From Geothrix sp. SG200 (GTDB lineage: Bacteria > Acidobacteriota > Holophagae > Holophagales > Holophagaceae), in the NCBI RefSeq assembly GCF_022808935.1, contig NZ_JAKZFR010000006.1, positions 207,402-271,401 of the forward strand: a stretch of DNA of 64,000 bases, given 5' to 3'. Below are positions 60,807-64,000 of the stretch, one piece after another; the first letter of the stretch is position 1, and every line of letters starts with the position of its first letter. The notes below the pieces were generated by a model that searched no databases, had not been told where the DNA came from, and saw only the letters and a list, made by a program, of their open reading frames with translations. The position numbers and the translations under genes were made by a program.

Positions 60807-61064
60807 ATGAGCAACCAGGGCAGATCGCGCAAGGATGGCAGCCGCAAGAGCACAGGTTCCGGGGATGCCACCGCCGACCATCTCGTCGAAGTGGCCCATG
60901 AGGTGCTGGCGGAGACGCCGGATGTGCGCGCTGAGAAGCTCAAGGCTCTCAAGCGCCAGTTGGAGGCGGGGACCTATCATCCTGATGAGGGGGCGGTGGC
61001 TGAAGGCCTGATCCGCGAGCACCTGGCCAACGAGAAGCCCCAGGGTAAGCCGCAGGGGCGCTGA
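60807..61064 (+). CDS. flgM: Anti-sigma-28 factor FlgM
   Basis: An 85-residue protein. The C-terminal half VRAEKLKALKRQLEAGTYHP then AVAEGLIREHL is the FlgM helix pattern that binds FliA; the N-terminus is a Ser/Lys/Gly-rich, disordered stretch. FlgM keeps sigma-28 inactive until the hook is done, then is exported. The gene has its own FliA-type promoter, so it takes part in the usual feedback. AAGGGG ribosome-binding site. No flagellar genes are nearby. Confidence 0.85.
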   Translation: MSNQGRSRKDGSRKSTGSGDATADHLVEVAHEVLAETPDVRAEKLKALKRQLEAGTYHPDEGAVAEGLIREHLANEKPQGKPQGR

Positions 61065-61066
61065 GG

Positions 61067-62410
61067 TCACCGGGGCCGGAGGGCCTTCAGCGGAAGCCAC
61101 CAGGCCCGGTCGGGTCCGCCACAGAGCAGGGCTCCGGCCTCGGGACGCAGGTTCCCGAGCCCAGGGAACGCGGAGGCGTTCGGGGGGGGTGCCAGTCGTT
61201 TCCAGGCGTCGGCGATGGACACCACCTTCATGCGCTCCTCGCCGGGCTTCCACAGGTACAGGCGATCCAGTCCCTTGTCGAGGTAGGCCTGCCAGTCCTC
61301 CCGTGAAGGCTGGATGATGGCGGTCGTCGGCGGGGGGGTGGCGGAGGTTTGGGGAGCCTGGCCAGAACCGTCCGGGACAGAAGGTGCGGCCGGTGGAGTA
61401 GCCGCCGCGGAGTCCAGGGCGGGAGCCGGCGCGGGTAGGGTGGGTCGCGTCAGACCGAACCACAGGTGGCCGTCTGGTTCCTCGCCCAGCAGCTGAAGCA
61501 GGCTTGCATCCAGGCTTGATGAGTCAGGCAGGAGGGCCTTCAGGTCGCGCGATGGGCCGGTCTTCGCGCCCGGGCCCAGGGGAATCAGGGCACCAGGTTC
61601 GGGCTGCCACCAGCCGCCCTTCGCATCGCCGGCGATCCGGCCGAGTCCGTGGGGGAACCCGAGGGGCGAGGGTGCCGGAGCCGGCACGTGGGTCCAGGCC
61701 CCGTCGCGCCAGGTCGAGAGGCCCGAGTCGTGGGCCACCGCGAAAGCATGGCGGCCGATCGGGAGGAGGCTGGAAACCGTCTTCACCTCCGGGGGAAGGT
61801 CCACTGGTGTTGAGGAGGGTTTCAGCTGGCCGGGGCGGCCGGCCAGTTCCAGGATGTTCACGGGTGTCGAGGCCCCGAAGAGAAACACGCTGCGGTGGTC
61901 CGCGGACAGGGCCAGGTGCTCGCCGGGGGCGCGGAGGGACCAGCGGACCTGCTGGGAACGTAGGTCGCAGGCCAGGACCAGCGAAGGCGAGGCGGGGTCT
62001 GTCGAGCTGCGGTAGAGCAGGACCAGCGCATCGTCAGGCGCCAGTGCCGCATCTGCCAAGTCCGCGAACCGGAAGAATCCATCAGGTACGCCCGAAGGTT
62101 CCGGCAGGGACAAGACCGGGCCGGGCACACCCTGCTGGAAGAGAACCACCTGCTGTCGGCCAGTCTGGGTCAGGATCTGCGCCACGGCCGTGCCCCCAGG
62201 AAGGGGTAGCGTCCATCGAACGCTCCTGAGGGGCATGGGCGGGGGTTGAAGGTCGATGAGCTGGCCGAGGCCCATCGGTTCAGAGCGGAAGGGCTCCGGT
62301 GTCTCTTCCTGAGGCGGAGTTCCCGGATCCCGACGAGCCAGCCACCAGGCCCCGCTTCCGAGCGCGAGGATCAGGGCTGCGGCTCCCAAGGCGAGGGCGG
62401 GTCGCTTCAT
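61067..62410 (-). CDS. Membrane-anchored protein, beta-propeller-like, unknown
   Basis: A 447-residue protein: one N-terminal transmembrane helix (ALALGAAALILALGSGAWWLA) then a large extracytoplasmic part with repeated strand-like segments (LVLACDLRSQQVRWSLR, HLALSADHRSVFLFGA, LPIGRHAFAVAHDSGLSTW) that suggest a propeller. A Pro/Ala/Thr-rich linker (TPPAAPSVPDGSGQAPQTS) follows. I do not recognise the family. Overlaps trmFO as ATGA, so the two are co-translated. Confidence 0.65.
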   Translation of the reverse strand: MKRPALALGAAALILALGSGAWWLARRDPGTPPQEETPEPFRSEPMGLGQLIDLQPPPMPLRSVRWTLPLPGGTAVAQILTQTGRQQVVLFQQGVPGPVLSLPEPSGVPDGFFRFADLADAALAPDDALVLLYRSSTDPASPSLVLACDLRSQQVRWSLRAPGEHLALSADHRSVFLFGASTPVNILELAGRPGQLKPSSTPVDLPPEVKTVSSLLPIGRHAFAVAHDSGLSTWRDGAWTHVPAPAPSPLGFPHGLGRIAGDAKGGWWQPEPGALIPLGPGAKTGPSRDLKALLPDSSSLDASLLQLLGEEPDGHLWFGLTRPTLPAPAPALDSAAATPPAAPSVPDGSGQAPQTSATPPPTTAIIQPSREDWQAYLDKGLDRLYLWKPGEERMKVVSIADAWKRLAPPPNASAFPGLGNLRPEAGALLCGGPDRAWWLPLKALRPR

Positions 62411-63753
62411 GGCAGGCCTCCGGCGAGGATCAGGTGCTGTTCCAGCGAACGGAGCGCCCGTTCACGATGGGCATGGCCCTTGGCTGATTTCACGGCCCGG
62501 GTTCCGCCTGCGCGCTTGAGGGTGCGCAGGTCCAGGAGGCCCTCGGGAAGCGGCGGCAGCAGCCCCAGCATGGCGTTGGTCGGCCCGAAATCCACGCTGG
62601 AGGCGTGGGCCAGATAGTGCAGCAGGCTGCCGAGCATGGTATCCGGTGGGAACGGCATGGGGGCCAGGCCGCGCACGGCGCGATCTGTGGCGAACGCCGC
62701 GGCCAGGCCACCCGCGGCGGATTCCAGGTAGCCCTCCACGCCGGAGAGCTGCCCGGCGATCCATAGAGCGGGGATGGATTTGACAGCAAGTGTCGCATCA
62801 AGTACCGCAGGAGCCTGCACGTAGGTGTTCCGGTGGATGCTTCCCAAGCGGACGAATTCTGCATTTTCCAGGCCCGGGATGAGCCGGAAGACCTCTTTCT
62901 GGGCACCCCATTTCAGACGGGTCTGGAAGCCCACCAGGTTGAAGAGCTCTCCCGCGAGGGTGTCCTGGCGGAGCTGGACCACGGCATGGGGCCACCGCCC
63001 GGTACGGGGATCATCCAGTCCCATGGGCTTCATGGGACCGTGGCGGAGGGTTTCCCGGCCGCGATCGGCCATGACCTCGATGGGGAGACAGGCCTCGAAA
63101 TAGGGAGTGTCCACCTCGTGGAGGGGAACGCGTTCAGCGCTGAGCAGGGCGTCCAGGAACCGCTCGTACTGGGCCTTGTCGAGGGGGCAGTTGATGAAGT
63201 CGGCGCCTCCCTTGTCGTAGCGGGCGGCCATCCAGGCGATGCCCATGTCGATGCTCTGGCGCTCGACGATCGGCGCGATGGCGTCGTAGAAGTGCAGCCG
63301 GGTCGTGCCCGTGTGTTGCGCAAGCCAGTCGGCGAGCGGGTCCGCGGTCAGCGGGCCCGTGGCGAGGATGGTCGGGATACCCAGTTCTGGGGCAATGATC
63401 TGAGCCTCTTCCCACCAGATGCGGGGGTGCGACTTCAGCGCCTCGGTGACGGATTGGGAGAAGGCTTCCCGGTCCACCGCCAGGCTGTTCCCCGCGGGCA
63501 CGCGCGTGGCCTCGGCACAGCGGAGGATGAGAGAGCCCATGCGCCGCATTTCGGCCTTCAAGATGCCTGTGGCCGAATTCGGATCGTCGCTCTTGAAGGA
63601 GTTGGAGCAGACCATCTCCGCGGCCCGATCGGACACGTGGGCCGGGGTTGCCCAGCGCGGGCGCATTTCCGTCAGCCGGACGTCATGTCCTCGCGAAGCC
63701 AACTGCCATGCGGCTTCTGACCCGGCCAGACCTGCCCCGACGATATGAATCAC
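62407..63753 (-). CDS. trmFO: Methylenetetrahydrofolate-tRNA-(uracil-5-)-methyltransferase
   Basis: A 448-residue flavoprotein that makes m5U54 in the T-loop of tRNAs, using methylene-THF. FAD motif IHIVGAGLAGSEAAWQLASRG, AAEMVCSNSFKSDD, LATGPLTAD, PAVLDATLAVKSIPALWIAGQ and GQLSGVEGYLESAAGGLAAAF identify it. Standard length. It lies just upstream of the presumed rRNA operon on the opposite strand. Confidence 0.95.
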   Translation of the reverse strand: MIHIVGAGLAGSEAAWQLASRGHDVRLTEMRPRWATPAHVSDRAAEMVCSNSFKSDDPNSATGILKAEMRRMGSLILRCAEATRVPAGNSLAVDREAFSQSVTEALKSHPRIWWEEAQIIAPELGIPTILATGPLTADPLADWLAQHTGTTRLHFYDAIAPIVERQSIDMGIAWMAARYDKGGADFINCPLDKAQYERFLDALLSAERVPLHEVDTPYFEACLPIEVMADRGRETLRHGPMKPMGLDDPRTGRWPHAVVQLRQDTLAGELFNLVGFQTRLKWGAQKEVFRLIPGLENAEFVRLGSIHRNTYVQAPAVLDATLAVKSIPALWIAGQLSGVEGYLESAAGGLAAAFATDRAVRGLAPMPFPPDTMLGSLLHYLAHASSVDFGPTNAMLGLLPPLPEGLLDLRTLKRAGGTRAVKSAKGHAHRERALRSLEQHLILAGGLP

Positions 63754-63841
63754 GCGCCCTCCCAGTCCTCGATTCTACGGCAGGGATCCTCGCATTCCGG
63801 CTGGCCCCAACGGATTCCAGGAGGTCCCGCGAAAATTCCTC

Positions 63842-63869
63842 TTGCGCTTTTGGTCCGGGGTGTTAGTCT
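63842..63869 (+). promoter_or_regulatory. Candidate rRNA operon promoter
   Basis: TTGCGC (63842-63847), a 16-base spacer and TAGTCT (63864-63869). This promoter-like pair is followed by 130 bases of leader to the window edge. The gap 63754-63841 shows nothing else. Confidence 0.45.
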
Positions 63870-63947
63870 GAATGTCCTGCGCAGTTGAGGCTGCGGGGTG
63901 CCGGGAAGGGCTGGAAGGTTCTTCCGGACCGTGCGAGAGCGCGGAGG

Positions 63948-63961
63948 GCGTCTTTGAAAAC
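63948..63961 (+). promoter_or_regulatory. rRNA antitermination boxA-like sequence
   Basis: GCGTCTTTGAAAAC resembles the boxA/leader segment (TTCTTTGAAAACT in Bacillus rrn) found just before 16S rRNA genes. The 16S gene should begin beyond the right edge; no 16S-coding bases are claimed inside the window. Confidence 0.6.
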
Positions 63962-64000
63962 CGGATAGAAGATAGGAAGCCTTTGAGGGTTCCGCGGGAC

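Noticed and set aside
61314..62229. Open frames on the plus strand inside 61067-62410
   Set aside because: Arg/Gly/Pro-rich shadows of a gene with a transmembrane anchor and the ATGA overlap with trmFO.

Overview
The window looks like a chromosomal segment of a high-GC, Gram-negative, flagellated and piliated anaerobe or facultative anaerobe, most likely an acidobacterium of the Holophaga/Geothrix type. This is an inference from gene content, with no database search behind it. The pointers are an Oar-like TonB receptor with a carboxypeptidase-regulatory domain, multihaem and haem-binding sensor proteins, class I two-subunit fumarase, GatC-based indirect tRNA amidation, LPS genes (a GT9 glycosyltransferase, LptE), a type IV pilus minor-pilin/PilY1 cluster, and many short operons with ATGA or GTGA stop-start overlaps. 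About 60 protein genes are supported. No tRNA gene, CRISPR array or insertion sequence was seen. The right edge ends in what looks like the leader of an rRNA operon.

Layout. 1-6 kb: end of a heptosyltransferase-like gene, a tetrahaem cytochrome and a PstS-like protein that diverge around a CRP/FNR-type palindrome, cysS, a GAF protein, a thioesterase and a thioredoxin-like protein. 6-10.3 kb: a Bat-type operon (DUF58, a BatD-like protein, two VWA proteins) with no adjacent MoxR. 10.3-15.6 kb: two tandem DUF4139 secreted proteins, an SRPBCC protein, a YggS-type PLP protein and a coiled-coil zinc-ribbon protein. 15.7-18.1 kb: groES-groEL behind a CIRCE operator, followed by a partial duplicate of the groEL 3' end and terminator. 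18.1-23 kb: the most unusual block, a structured leader with an intrinsic terminator, then an Fe-S protein and NrfD quinone module joined to a haem-motif histidine kinase and a membrane-anchored response regulator that carries a GcvH-like domain; lipA converges on it. 23-34.9 kb: lipA, scpA, small membrane and outer-membrane proteins, uvrC, a metallo-beta-lactamase hydrolase, a slipin, a DUF3488-transglutaminase and anmK.

34.9-42.8 kb: a TonB-dependent receptor behind a Fur-box-like site, tsaD-gatC, a secreted protein of unknown function and priA. 42.8-50.9 kb: a minor-pilin operon in the order fimT-pilV-pilW-pilX-pilY1. 51-57.5 kb: rsmA, rnj, an ECF sigma/anti-sigma/Spy-like triad, and hpt-lptE-holA. 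57.5-63.8 kb: a BFD-like Fe-S protein with a DsrE protein, class I fumarase subunits, prmC, flgM with a FliA-type promoter, a membrane-anchored protein of unknown function and trmFO. 63.8-64 kb: rRNA promoter/leader.

How the parts fit. The Fe-S/NrfD module probably exchanges electrons with the quinone pool, and the adjacent two-component pair probably senses a periplasmic redox state through covalently bound haem. The tetrahaem cytochrome, fumarase and BFD/DsrE proteins fit the same anaerobic respiratory physiology. Two families of short direct/inverted intergenic repeats (CTTCAGTCCTCAG-like and AGCTGTCAGC-like) recur between genes.
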